45,689 nt of DNA from Planctomycetaceae bacterium (GTDB lineage Bacteria > Planctomycetota > Planctomycetia > Pirellulales > Thermoguttaceae). The notes under the pieces were generated by a model. The model saw nothing but the letters and a program-made list of their open reading frames with translations. It was not told the DNA's origin and ran no database searches. How positions within the stretch are numbered: the stretch's first letter is position 1; every line of letters begins with the position of its first letter. The stretch is from assembly GCA_009778035.1 (NCBI GenBank), contig WRKP01000019.1, positions 1 to 45,689 on the forward strand, read 5' to 3'. Positions 24,934 through 32,582 of the stretch are shown here, piece after piece. A program made the position numbers and the translations under genes.

Positions 24934-24959
24934 ACGCATTACTTCCACGCATTACTTCC
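24934..24959. repeat. tandem 13-bp direct repeat
   Basis: ACGCATTACTTCC occurs twice head-to-tail (24934-24946, 24947-24959) in the 506-nt gap between the HEAT-repeat gene and rpmA. The rest of that gap holds a pyrimidine-rich stretch (about 24965-25040), repeat A (25158-25290) and the rpmA promoter. No gene is supported in it. Confidence 0.7.
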
Positions 24960-25157
24960 GATGTCTGATTTTTGCTCTCATGCGTCGTTTTTTGCTTCCG
25001 ATTTTTCTTCGTCCTTTTCCTGTTTTTTTTGTGCCCACCGCGGGAGCCTCCGTATGTAAACTTTTCCGTATTGCCCCATTGTACCTGATTTTTCGTCGAT
25101 GCAAACGGGGGCGGGAACGCAATCTCGCCCCATGAGAGCACATTCGGAATTCTCTCC

Positions 25158-25290
25158 GTCATCCCGGCGAAAGCCGAGAACCAGGGAAATGGTATCACAC
25201 GCTCGGCTGGATTCCGGCCTGCTGGATCCCGGCCTGCGCCGGAATGACGGGAATTCTGTCCAAGCCAACTTATAACTCGCCTCGCCTTGT
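25158..25290. repeat. repeat family A copy
   Basis: GTCATCCCGGCGAAAGCC at 25158 and the mirrored end CCGGCCTGCGCCGGAATGAC (25229-25248) flank a diverged core. The right arm TGTCCAAGCCAACTTATAAC matches the arms of other copies loosely. It lies just upstream of the rpmA promoter. Confidence 0.65.
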
Positions 25291-25302
25291 CCGCGGACTG
25301 CC

Positions 25303-25330
25303 TTGACCAAAGGGAAAAAAATGATAAAAT
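25303..25330 (+). promoter_or_regulatory. promoter of rpmA
   Basis: TTGACC (25303-25308), 16 nt, TAAAAT (25325-25330) preceded by TGA (extended -10), the same form as the ftsH promoter. The leader is about 30 nt. Confidence 0.65.
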
Positions 25331-25367
25331 GTCCCGACGACTGTGTTACTAACATTTCAACGGGATA

Positions 25368-25625
25368 ATGGCGCATAAAAAGGGACAAGGGTCGAGCCGA
25401 AATGGACGCGACTCCAACGGACAACGCAGAGGAGTAAAAAAATATGGCGGTCAAGATGTCCGTGCGGGAAACATCATTGTGCGCCAGGTTGGCACAAAGT
25501 TTCATCCGGGCCGCGGGGTGGGCATTGGCAACGACTACACCATTTTTGCCTTGGTTGATGGAAAAGTGCAGTTCGACCAGGGCGGAAAAAGGATCAACGT
25601 CATCGGCGAAAGCGTTGCCGGTTAG
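25368..25625 (+). CDS. rpmA: 50S ribosomal protein L27
   Basis: Large-subunit protein reaching the peptidyl-transferase centre. 85 residues, the standard length. It starts [15 protein letters not shown], without the cleavable leader of Firmicutes L27, and contains [22 protein letters not shown], whose start is diagnostic (AGNIIVRQ). The usual upstream partner rplU (L21) is absent: the gene has its own promoter and stands alone. A short palindrome resembling repeat A (25644-25669) follows the stop and may end transcription. Confidence 0.96.
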   Translation: MAHKKGQGSSRNGRDSNGQRRGVKKYGGQDVRAGNIIVRQVGTKFHPGRGVGIGNDYTIFALVDGKVQFDQGGKRINVIGESVAG

Positions 25626-25643
25626 CAGATTTAGTCAAAATTC

Positions 25644-25669
25644 GTCATTCCGGCACATGTTGGAATGGC
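25644..25669 (+). repeat. short repeat-A-like palindrome after rpmA
   Basis: CATTCC pairs with GGAATG around GGCACATGTT. The outer GTCATTCCGGC equals the end of repeat family A. It may act as the 3' end of rpmA mRNA. Confidence 0.4.
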
Positions 25670-25686
25670 GAATCTATAGGGAACGC

Positions 25687-25715
25687 TTGACGAGCGTTTT
25701 TCATTCGGTTACAAT
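25687..25715 (+). promoter_or_regulatory. promoter of the AbgT-family gene
   Basis: TTGACG (25687-25692), 17 nt, TACAAT (25710-25715), near consensus. The ATG begins 6 nt after the -10, so transcription should start at or next to the ATG (leaderless). Confidence 0.65.
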
Positions 25716-25721
25716 GCCCCA

Positions 25722-27221
25722 ATGCTCAAGCGGTTCCTTTATCTCATCGAGAAAGGCGGGAACGCCCTGCCCCATCCGGCCATCCTGTTCGGAATTCTCG
25801 CCCTCGCAACTCTCGTCCTCTCCGCCATCGGTGCCTTTTTCGCCTGGCACGGCACCCATCCCGCTACAAACGATCAAATCGAGGTCGTCAACCTCCTCTC
25901 TCGGGACGGAATCCACCGCATTATCCTCAGTATGGTAACGAACTTTACGAGTTTTGCCCCACTCGGAATCGTCCTCGTCGCAATCCTCGGAATCGGCGTC
26001 GCAGAAAGCAGCGGCTTGATTAGAGCAGCCATTAACTTTATGCTGCTCAAAACGCCGCCCGCTTTTATTACGGCGATGGTCGTCTTTGCCGGCGTCATTT
26101 CCAGCATGGCAGCCGATGTCGGGTACGTTCTCGTCATTCCGCTCGCCGGCGTCATTTTTCACTCCCTAGGCCGACATCCCATTGCCGGATTGTCCGCAGC
26201 CTTTGCCGGTGTGAGTGCCGGGTTCAGTGCCAACATTTTTCTCGCCCCCCTCGACCCGATGTTGGCCGGTATCTCGACCGAAGCCGCTCATATTGTCGAT
26301 TCGACGTACACCGTTTTGCCGACGGCGTATTACTATTTTATGGTGGTTTCGACCTTCCTCATCACGATTGTATGCACGCTCATAACGGAAAAATGGGTCG
26401 AGCCGCGTTTGGGGAAATATGCTGGCGACGTCCAGCGTGAAGAAATAGAATATCCGACCGCGTTGGAGAAAAAAGGCCTGTGTATGGTCGGCCTCGTTAT
26501 CCTCGGTTGGACCATTCTTTTGGCCATCGGATTGGTGCCCGAAAACGGCATTTTGCGGGGAGATGACGGCGGTCTTTTGAATTCGCCTGCTTTGAGAGGA
26601 ATTATTGCCCTGCTGTTCCTGTCGACGGCCTCGGTCGGCATCGTCTACGGCTACACGGTCGGGACGTTCAAAAAGGCAGAAGATGTGATCAATGCAATGG
26701 GCGATAACATTAAAACCCTGGCGGGCTATTTGGTTTTGGTCTTCTTTGCAGCACAATTTGTTGCTTGGTTTAACTGGAGCAATCTCGGGTTATTGCTTGC
26801 GATTAACGGAGCCTCGTTGCTGAAAGATGCGGATATTGGCCTGGTGCCGTTGATTATTATTTTCGTAACATTTACGGGATTCATCAACCTGTTTATGGGC
26901 AGTGCTTCGGCAAAATGGGCTCTTGTTGGCCCGATTTACGTTCCGATTTTTATGCTTTTGGGTTATTCTCCTGAACTTGCCCAATCGGTCTACAGTGTGG
27001 GCGACAGCGTAACGAACGTCATTACGCCGTTGATGCCGTATTTTGCGTTGATCATTGTGTATTATCAGAAATACGACAAAAATGCGGGCATTGGAACGAT
27101 TATCGCAACGATGTTGCCGTTTACGATTTTGTTGTACGTGAGTTGGACGCTGTTGCTCATCGGCTGGGTTTTGCTGGAAATTCCGTTGGGGCCCGGCTCG
27201 CCGCTGTATTACGGAGCATAG
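25722..27221 (+). CDS. abgT: AbgT-family transporter
   Basis: Inner-membrane transporter of the p-aminobenzoyl-glutamate / sulphonamide-efflux family. 499 residues with about ten or more hydrophobic segments. Typical stretches are ILFGILALATLVLSAIG, VAESSGLIRAA, AADVGYVLVIPLAG, SAGFSANIFLAPLDPMLAG and the C-terminal GSASAKWALVGPI. Whether it imports folate breakdown products or exports drugs cannot be told from sequence. The amidohydrolase gene starts 36 nt downstream and is probably in the same operon. Confidence 0.92.
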   Translation: MLKRFLYLIEKGGNALPHPAILFGILALATLVLSAIGAFFAWHGTHPATNDQIEVVNLLSRDGIHRIILSMVTNFTSFAPLGIVLVAILGIGVAESSGLIRAAINFMLLKTPPAFITAMVVFAGVISSMAADVGYVLVIPLAGVIFHSLGRHPIAGLSAAFAGVSAGFSANIFLAPLDPMLAGISTEAAHIVDSTYTVLPTAYYYFMVVSTFLITIVCTLITEKWVEPRLGKYAGDVQREEIEYPTALEKKGLCMVGLVILGWTILLAIGLVPENGILRGDDGGLLNSPALRGIIALLFLSTASVGIVYGYTVGTFKKAEDVINAMGDNIKTLAGYLVLVFFAAQFVAWFNWSNLGLLLAINGASLLKDADIGLVPLIIIFVTFTGFINLFMGSASAKWALVGPIYVPIFMLLGYSPELAQSVYSVGDSVTNVITPLMPYFALIIVYYQKYDKNAGIGTIIATMLPFTILLYVSWTLLLIGWVLLEIPLGPGSPLYYGA

Positions 27222-27257
27222 CAGCATTGCGGGATTAACGAAGGACATTGAAAGAAC

Positions 27258-28346
27258 ATGGATAACTCGCTCGGAGCAAGATGGATTCACACGATGCTCG
27301 GCCCGCCGTTGGAAAACCATTGGGTCAACATCACGGATGGTAAAGTTGAGTCCATTTCGCCCAAGCCGGCGCACCGCCATGCCGAGCACCTCGGTGAACG
27401 GAGCCAAATCCTGCCCGCAATGCTCAATGCACACGCCCATCTGGAATTGAGCCAGTTGCCCGCACCGCTCGATGTACCAAGCCGATCCATGGCCGACTGG
27501 GTTGCCGCTCTGCTCGCTTTTCGCCGAAGTCCCGAGTATTCTGCGGTACAGGGAATCCAACACGCCCTTCGCCGACCGGAACTGCGGGAATCCACGATTG
27601 CCGTTGCCGATATTGTGAACGGGCGGGATTCCCTCGCTTACGCTTCGGGCTCTATGCCTGCAATTTTGCCCTTTGTCGAACTCATCGGCTGGCGACGCGA
27701 TGTTATTGACGTTAACAGCGTTACCACAAACTCATTCGGCCTATCGCCGCACGCACCGCATACGGTCTGTCAGGAACTGCTGCAACGAGCAGTCGAACAG
27801 CAGGTTCCGCTGGCGATGCACCTTGCGGAGACGCAAGAAGAATTGCAACTGCTTCGGCATCATACCGGCCCGTTGCTGGATATGATGCGTCGGGCAGACC
27901 CGAATTACGACCCGAAATCCGTGCTCATCGGCAAGCGGCCGAGGGATTATCTGCAATTATTGTCGTCGGCACCGAATGCGTTCGTCATACACGGCAACTA
28001 TTTGGACGATGAGGAGTTGCGTTTTTTGGCTTCGCGTCGGGAAACAATGTCGGTTGTTTATTGTCCTCGTTCGCATGCGTATTTTCGGCATTCGGCATAT
28101 CCGTTGCAAAAAATGTTGGATATGGGCGTTCGGGTTTTGTTGGGAACGGACAGTTTGGCCTCGGTTTCGGATTTGAGTATGCTTGCGGAAGTTCGTTTTG
28201 CGATGGAGCAGCATCCGGGAACGTTGCCGGAGTCGATTTATCGGATGGGAACGGCTTCGGGAGCCGAAGCGTTTGGCCTGCTTTCCGAAGGATTTGGCAT
28301 CATTCAACCCGGCGGTCCGGCTCGGTTCGCGGTAATCGTCGGCTAG
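27258..28346 (+). CDS. amidohydrolase-superfamily deaminase or hydrolase
   Basis: 362 residues. Metal ligands of the amidohydrolase fold are visible: NAHAH (H59, H61), HLAET (H188), HGNYL (H245) and GTDSLAS (D298). The sequence YCPRSHAYFRHSAYP resembles the cytosine/5-methylthioadenosine/aminofutalosine deaminase group. A role in menaquinone synthesis by the futalosine route is one possibility. It is unlike the M20-type AbgA/AbgB peptidases usually linked to AbgT, so the operon pairing does not settle the substrate. Confidence 0.8.
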   Translation: MDNSLGARWIHTMLGPPLENHWVNITDGKVESISPKPAHRHAEHLGERSQILPAMLNAHAHLELSQLPAPLDVPSRSMADWVAALLAFRRSPEYSAVQGIQHALRRPELRESTIAVADIVNGRDSLAYASGSMPAILPFVELIGWRRDVIDVNSVTTNSFGLSPHAPHTVCQELLQRAVEQQVPLAMHLAETQEELQLLRHHTGPLLDMMRRADPNYDPKSVLIGKRPRDYLQLLSSAPNAFVIHGNYLDDEELRFLASRRETMSVVYCPRSHAYFRHSAYPLQKMLDMGVRVLLGTDSLASVSDLSMLAEVRFAMEQHPGTLPESIYRMGTASGAEAFGLLSEGFGIIQPGGPARFAVIVG

Positions 28347-28376
28347 TGCATTCAGAATTGGTCTGGACGCCGCTCC

Positions 28377-28535
28377 GTCATCCCGGCGCATACATTGTCA
28401 TTCCGACGCACACATTGTCATCCCGGCGAAAGCCGGGAACCAGCCATTACGTGCGATACCAGTTCCTCTGGGTTCCGGCTTTCGCCGGAATGACGAAAAC
28501 GCGTCCAGAACAATTTGAAACTCGGCTAACCGGGA
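28377..28535. repeat. repeat family A, long copy
   Basis: It has three GTCAT starts (28377, 28397, 28417), the last leading into the full inverted repeat GTCATCCCGGCGAAAGCCGG ... CCGGCTTTCGCCGGAATGAC (ends 28494). The right arm CGTCCAGAACAATTTGAAAC...GCTAAC runs to about 28530. A left arm ATTCAGAATTGGTCTGGACG precedes it (28350-28369). It is placed between convergent amidohydrolase and dusB. Confidence 0.8.
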
Positions 28536-28566
28536 GACTCACGCCCTCCGATCCTGAAATACACGG

Positions 28567-29598
28567 TCAACGATACCATTTTTCCAGGACGCCGTGCCAA
28601 TCGGCAGCCGTTTTGACCTGCACGAAATCCTGCCGAACCGACTCATAGTCGGGATGCAGCATACTGTACTTCACGCCGAATGCCCGCATCGTCGTTGCCG
28701 CCCGATGCTCGCCGTACAGTTCCGACGAAAGCCGAAAATGCTCCGCAATGACTTCCGCCTGCTCCGCAAGACTCGGCCCTGGCACACCGTTTTCAGTCGG
28801 CAACGGCTCAGTCCGCAACGCCGCCGAAACCTCCCGAAAAAGCCACGGATTGCCAATCACACCGCGAGCCAAAGCCAATCCGTCAATGCCGCTTTCCGCA
28901 AGCCGTTTTTGGCAAATCGCCGCCGTAAAAAGATCGCCGCTCCCGATGACCGCAATGTCCGGTCGGTTCTTCGCAAGCAAATGCTGTTTGACCGTGCGGA
29001 TAAAATCCCAATCGCTTTCGCCTTCATAGCGTTGCCGAACAGTCCGACCATGCACCGTAATGCCGCAGATTCCTCGTTCGACGGCTCCGTCGAGCAGTTC
29101 AAAGAAATGTTTTCGGCTTTGCGGCGAATCGTCGAAACCTTTCCGCAGTTTTAGGGTGAGCGGAATCGAATCCGGCACATTTTTTCGGACGGCGGCGACG
29201 ATGTCGAGTGCCGTTTGGGGATCGCTCATCAGGAATCCGCCGCGTTTGCGTCCTAAAACTTTTTTGACGGGACAGGCGAAATTGAGGTCAATGAGGTCAA
29301 ATCCTTCACCGACGAGTCGTTGTGCGGCTTGGACGAATTGTGTTGGTTCGCATCCCATAAGTTGTGCTCCGATGGGATGTTCGTCGGAATCGGCAAAGTA
29401 GAAACGCGATTTTTTTTTGGAGACGGCAACGACGAACTGGTCGAGTAGGACTTCGCAGAGGGCGAATTCGCAGCCGAATTTTCGGGCGATTTTCCGCATT
29501 GGAGCATCGGAGTATCCGCTCAGTGCTGCTTGGATGACGGGCATGCGGATTTCGATGGTTCCCAATCGCAACGGGGAGAAGTTATTTTTCGATACCAT
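28567..29598 (-). CDS. dusB: tRNA-dihydrouridine synthase
   Basis: FMN enzyme reducing uridines in the tRNA D-loop. About 343 residues from ATG 29598; a TTG at 29607 would add three. It begins with PVIQAALSGYSDAPMRKIARK and has the catalytic-Cys motif (NFACPVKKVLGRKRGG), ITVHGRTVRQRYEG, and the phosphate-binding VIGSGDLFTA and ARGVIGNPWLF. The DusB assignment rather than DusA or DusC rests on general resemblance only. The ATG is 8 nt past an extended -10, so the mRNA is probably leaderless. Confidence 0.92.
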   Translation of the reverse strand: MVSKNNFSPLRLGTIEIRMPVIQAALSGYSDAPMRKIARKFGCEFALCEVLLDQFVVAVSKKKSRFYFADSDEHPIGAQLMGCEPTQFVQAAQRLVGEGFDLIDLNFACPVKKVLGRKRGGFLMSDPQTALDIVAAVRKNVPDSIPLTLKLRKGFDDSPQSRKHFFELLDGAVERGICGITVHGRTVRQRYEGESDWDFIRTVKQHLLAKNRPDIAVIGSGDLFTAAICQKRLAESGIDGLALARGVIGNPWLFREVSAALRTEPLPTENGVPGPSLAEQAEVIAEHFRLSSELYGEHRAATTMRAFGVKYSMLHPDYESVRQDFVQVKTAADWHGVLEKWYR

Positions 29599-29606
29599 TG
29601 TGCTCA

Positions 29607-29615
29607 ATTATAGCA
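29607..29615 (-). promoter_or_regulatory. extended -10 of dusB
   Basis: Leftward TGC-TATAAT (complement of 29607-29615), perfect hexamer, 8 nt before the dusB ATG at 29598. Confidence 0.6.
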
Positions 29616-29640
29616 CGAGCCGGGGGCGTGAGCCCCCGGG
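29613..29640. repeat. repeat family C hairpin
   Basis: GAGCCGGGGGC, GTGA, GCCCCCGG: an 8-bp perfect GC stem located between the divergent dusB promoter and the DUF1598 gene. It overlaps the upstream part of the dusB promoter. Confidence 0.7.
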
Positions 29641-29708
29641 GTAAATCGCCCTTGCCGAAAAATGGAAAACTCGTTACCATACGGCGTCGTCCTGCTTCCG
29701 CAAATATA

Positions 29709-30998
29709 ATGCGAAATCTTTTTACGCTCCTCGCCGCCGTCTGTCTGCTCTCGCCCGTTACTCTGTCCTACGATTCCGACGCCCTCCGCTCCGCCGGAAA
29801 TGGTATCGACATTGATCCCCAAGGCCGAGTCCTCCCGCTCGATCCCGCAAAATCAGATGTCCTCGGCAAAATGATGCAAGATGTCCTCGAACCGCCGCCC
29901 GAAAATCTTGACCGTAAAGTTGCACGACGAGCAATCTCGCTGAAAAATTGGGATGCCCAAATCCGAGAAATCGTCGAACAAAACGATTTCCTGCCCGATT
30001 CCATCCGCTATTTCGGCGGTCTGACCTCCATCGAATATATCGTTGCCGTTCCCGAAGACAACGATCTGCTCCTCATTGGCCCCGGCGAAGGCTGGCGGGC
30101 CGATGCCGAAGGAAATGTCGTCGGAAATCAAACCGGCCTGCCGATTCTGCTTTTTGAAGACTTTTTGACCGCTCTGCGTCAGTGGAATCAACCCCATGCA
30201 GGCCAAGCGATGACCTGCTCATTTGAACCAACGCCGGAAGTTCAAGCGAATCTCGCCCGACTGCATCGGCAATTTGCGAACATCAACGACAGCAACGCGG
30301 ATGCCTACGCTGCCGCTCTCGAAGACGCCTACGGCGATGTCCCGATCGCGATTGCCGGTATTTCGGACGCAAGCCGATTCGCCCGGATTCTCGTCGCTGC
30401 CGACTTCAAAATGAAACGGATTGCCCTCGGTTTGGAGCCTTCGCAGATTCGGGATGTTCCGAGTTATGTCAGTTTAATTTCCGTGAATCGGCCTGGCATT
30501 TCGCCGCAGTTTCGGCTGATTTCGGAATATGCGGCAACGACGCATGATTCCCGGAAATTGACCTGGCGGCTCGGCGATGTGAAAGTTCGTGTTTCTTCGC
30601 CGACGACGGGCACGATGGATCGTGCGGCGATGACTTGGAGCCGGAATTTGGAGGAAAATTACGATACCCTTGCGAGAATCCAGCCGGTTTTTGGCGAATT
30701 ACGCAACACGATGACGCTTGCGTTGGCGGCGGCATTGATTCATCAGGAAAACTTGCTGCACCGGTCGAATTGCGAATTGAGCATTCTTTTGGACGAGAGT
30801 AATCTCAAATTGGTGGAATATCCTGCTCCGAAGTGGGTTCCATACGGCAGCGTGCAGTCCCGGAACGGATTTTTGACGATCGTCGCGAGCGGCGGAATTG
30901 AAATCAATCCGCATACAGCATTGCGAAACAATGTTCGGCTCGATAGCCGAATCGACTCGGAACGCGCTCGGCTGATTCAGTTTGCCGACGGGAAGTGA
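29709..30998 (+). CDS. secreted DUF1598-like planctomycete protein
   Basis: 429 residues from the ATG that starts a clear signal peptide (MRNLFTLLAAVCLLSPVTLS). The mature part includes SIRYFGGLTSIEYIVAVPED and GPGEGWRADAEGNVVG, which I associate with DUF1598, a family found almost only in Planctomycetota. No catalytic motif is recognised; function unknown. It is exported, probably periplasmic. The frame is open farther upstream, but that part lacks a signal and includes the repeat-C hairpin. Confidence 0.72.
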   Translation: MRNLFTLLAAVCLLSPVTLSYDSDALRSAGNGIDIDPQGRVLPLDPAKSDVLGKMMQDVLEPPPENLDRKVARRAISLKNWDAQIREIVEQNDFLPDSIRYFGGLTSIEYIVAVPEDNDLLLIGPGEGWRADAEGNVVGNQTGLPILLFEDFLTALRQWNQPHAGQAMTCSFEPTPEVQANLARLHRQFANINDSNADAYAAALEDAYGDVPIAIAGISDASRFARILVAADFKMKRIALGLEPSQIRDVPSYVSLISVNRPGISPQFRLISEYAATTHDSRKLTWRLGDVKVRVSSPTTGTMDRAAMTWSRNLEENYDTLARIQPVFGELRNTMTLALAAALIHQENLLHRSNCELSILLDESNLKLVEYPAPKWVPYGSVQSRNGFLTIVASGGIEINPHTALRNNVRLDSRIDSERARLIQFADGK

Positions 30999-31047
30999 AT
31001 GCGATGCCGTCTTCTCCATAGCCTAACATGTTACACCATCGAACCCA

Positions 31048-31482
31048 ATGTTTACGTTCCGCCTTGAACCGCTGATTACGCTTCGCGATAACGCTCTGAA
31101 GGAGCGCCAAGCCGATTTGGCCAAGGCGTACGAGGCACGGCAAATTCTTGAAACGGACATAAAAAAACTCGACCAGCAACTGTCCGAAGGCAGGGAAAGT
31201 GCCCGAACGCTTATGCAAGAAGGGCAAAAAATCAATGTCGATTATTTGCTCGGCTTTCGGCGGCAGGAAATGTTTCTGCTTGCCAATCAAGACGAGTTAA
31301 AGGAAAAGATGGCAATCATTGACGAAGAGATCGAGGTGCGTCGAGCTGCCGTTGCCGAAGCCAATAAAGAGCTCAAAATTGTCGAAAAATTGAAAGAGCA
31401 GCGCTTTGAGAAATATCTTGAGGAGCAAAACAAAAGCGAAATGAAAGCCATGGATGAAATTGCGGGAAATTCGCGGCGTTAG
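31048..31482 (+). CDS. fliJ: FliJ-like coiled-coil protein
   Basis: 144 residues, almost entirely charged coiled coil. The N-terminus MFTFRLEPLITLRDNALKERQ has the F-x-F-x-L-x-x-L-x-x-LR pattern of FliJ, the stalk of the flagellar type III export ATPase. No other flagellar gene is in the window, so the assignment rests on this pattern and length. Any other short coiled-coil protein is possible. It lies 49 nt after the DUF1598 gene, same strand. Confidence 0.55.
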   Translation: MFTFRLEPLITLRDNALKERQADLAKAYEARQILETDIKKLDQQLSEGRESARTLMQEGQKINVDYLLGFRRQEMFLLANQDELKEKMAIIDEEIEVRRAAVAEANKELKIVEKLKEQRFEKYLEEQNKSEMKAMDEIAGNSRR

Positions 31483-31515
31483 CGCAAGAGCCGGGGGCGT
31501 TAGCCCCCGGGTTCC
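31482..31515 (+). repeat. repeat family C hairpin after fliJ
   Basis: GAGCCGGGGGC, GTTA, GCCCCCGGGTTC: a perfect GC-rich hairpin starting at the fliJ stop codon and ending 26 nt before the convergent nucleoside-hydrolase stop. It is well placed as a bidirectional 3' end. Confidence 0.7.
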
Positions 31516-31540
31516 GGCGAAGAATCCACGGACTCCCGTG

Positions 31541-32479
31541 TCAACGGTTTGCACTGCGATCGAGTCCCTGAAAAATTGCCTGCAATACCGCCTTTTTCTT
31601 GATTTTCGTTACGACTTCAATGTTCCTAGGAAATTCAGGTATCGAACGCCGATCCGCAATCGTCATCCCCCGTGTTAAATAACCCGACGTCTCAATCTGG
31701 ACCGGCAACTCCTCCGTCGTCGCCCAACTCGGATGCACCGCTACCATATACGCAATCAAATCATGTACATGCATTCCCTCCAATCCGTAACACTGCCGAT
31801 AATTGTGCAATGCCGGACGAACCAAATGATGCAGCAACTTGCCCAATCTCGTTTCTTCGCTCGGGAAATTCTCCAAATGATTCGGCAACAATTCCATCGA
31901 CTCCGTAACATCCAACGGAACGAGCGTTTTCGTGCATGGCAGGCGAAAAACCGTCTTTGCGGCATGAACGTCGGCATAGATATTGAATTCGGCACACGGC
32001 GTGATGTTGCCGCGTCCGTTCAACGCTCCGCCGGCAATGTAAATGTGCCGAATCATTTTCGGCAACTGCGGATCGCGGATGACGGCTCGGGCGACGTTCG
32101 TCAGAGGGCCCAAACAGAGAAGCATCACATTTTCGGGATCGTTGCGGACGGCATCGCTAATGACTTTTTCGGCGGGATGTGCTGAACGGCGGCTTGCGAC
32201 GGGCAAATCAACGCCGCAGAGGCCGTCGGTTCCGTGAATATGTCGATAATCGAGCGACGGAGGCTCATCGGGCGGACTGCCGATTCCGAGTCTTGGCAAT
32301 CGCGGCGGATCAAGAAATTCGACGAGTGCTTGCAGATTTTTGGCCGAAGTCTCAGCGGGAACGTTGCCGCCGACGCTGGTCAGAGCAACGATTTCGACCG
32401 TTGGATCGAAGGCTGCCAAACACAACACCATCGCATCGACGATACCGGGATCCATGTCGAGGATTATTTTCTTCGGCAT
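31541..32479 (-). CDS. nucleoside hydrolase-family protein (Asp14 replaced)
   Basis: Family members split ribonucleosides into base and ribose. 312 residues. The calcium-site motif, normally DxDxGxDDA, reads DMDPGIVDAM: Asp10 and Asp15 are kept but the ribose-contacting Asp14 is Val. Other elements are present: GPLTNVA (T127), AEFNIYAD (about 163-170) and HVHDLIAY (H239, D240). It is cytoplasmic (no signal). With the altered position the preferred substrate may not be a plain ribonucleoside. Confidence 0.85.
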   Translation of the reverse strand: MPKKIILDMDPGIVDAMVLCLAAFDPTVEIVALTSVGGNVPAETSAKNLQALVEFLDPPRLPRLGIGSPPDEPPSLDYRHIHGTDGLCGVDLPVASRRSAHPAEKVISDAVRNDPENVMLLCLGPLTNVARAVIRDPQLPKMIRHIYIAGGALNGRGNITPCAEFNIYADVHAAKTVFRLPCTKTLVPLDVTESMELLPNHLENFPSEETRLGKLLHHLVRPALHNYRQCYGLEGMHVHDLIAYMVAVHPSWATTEELPVQIETSGYLTRGMTIADRRSIPEFPRNIEVVTKIKKKAVLQAIFQGLDRSANR

Positions 32480-32582
32480 ATTCGCTGACTTTCTAATGGG
32501 ACTTCCAAAAATTTCATTTTACATTTTACATTTTCCGCTTAGTCGCTTCAACCGTTTGCGGATTTCGCGGCTTCCGGCGATT

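Noticed and set aside
24978-25505. Leftward open frame of 175 codons
   Set aside because: Overlaps rpmA antisense and repeat A; composition is that of repeats and pyrimidine tracts.
29704-29709. TATAAT as -10 of the DUF1598 gene
   Set aside because: It overlaps the ATG at 29709, which is fixed by the signal peptide; the promoter must be farther upstream and was not identified.
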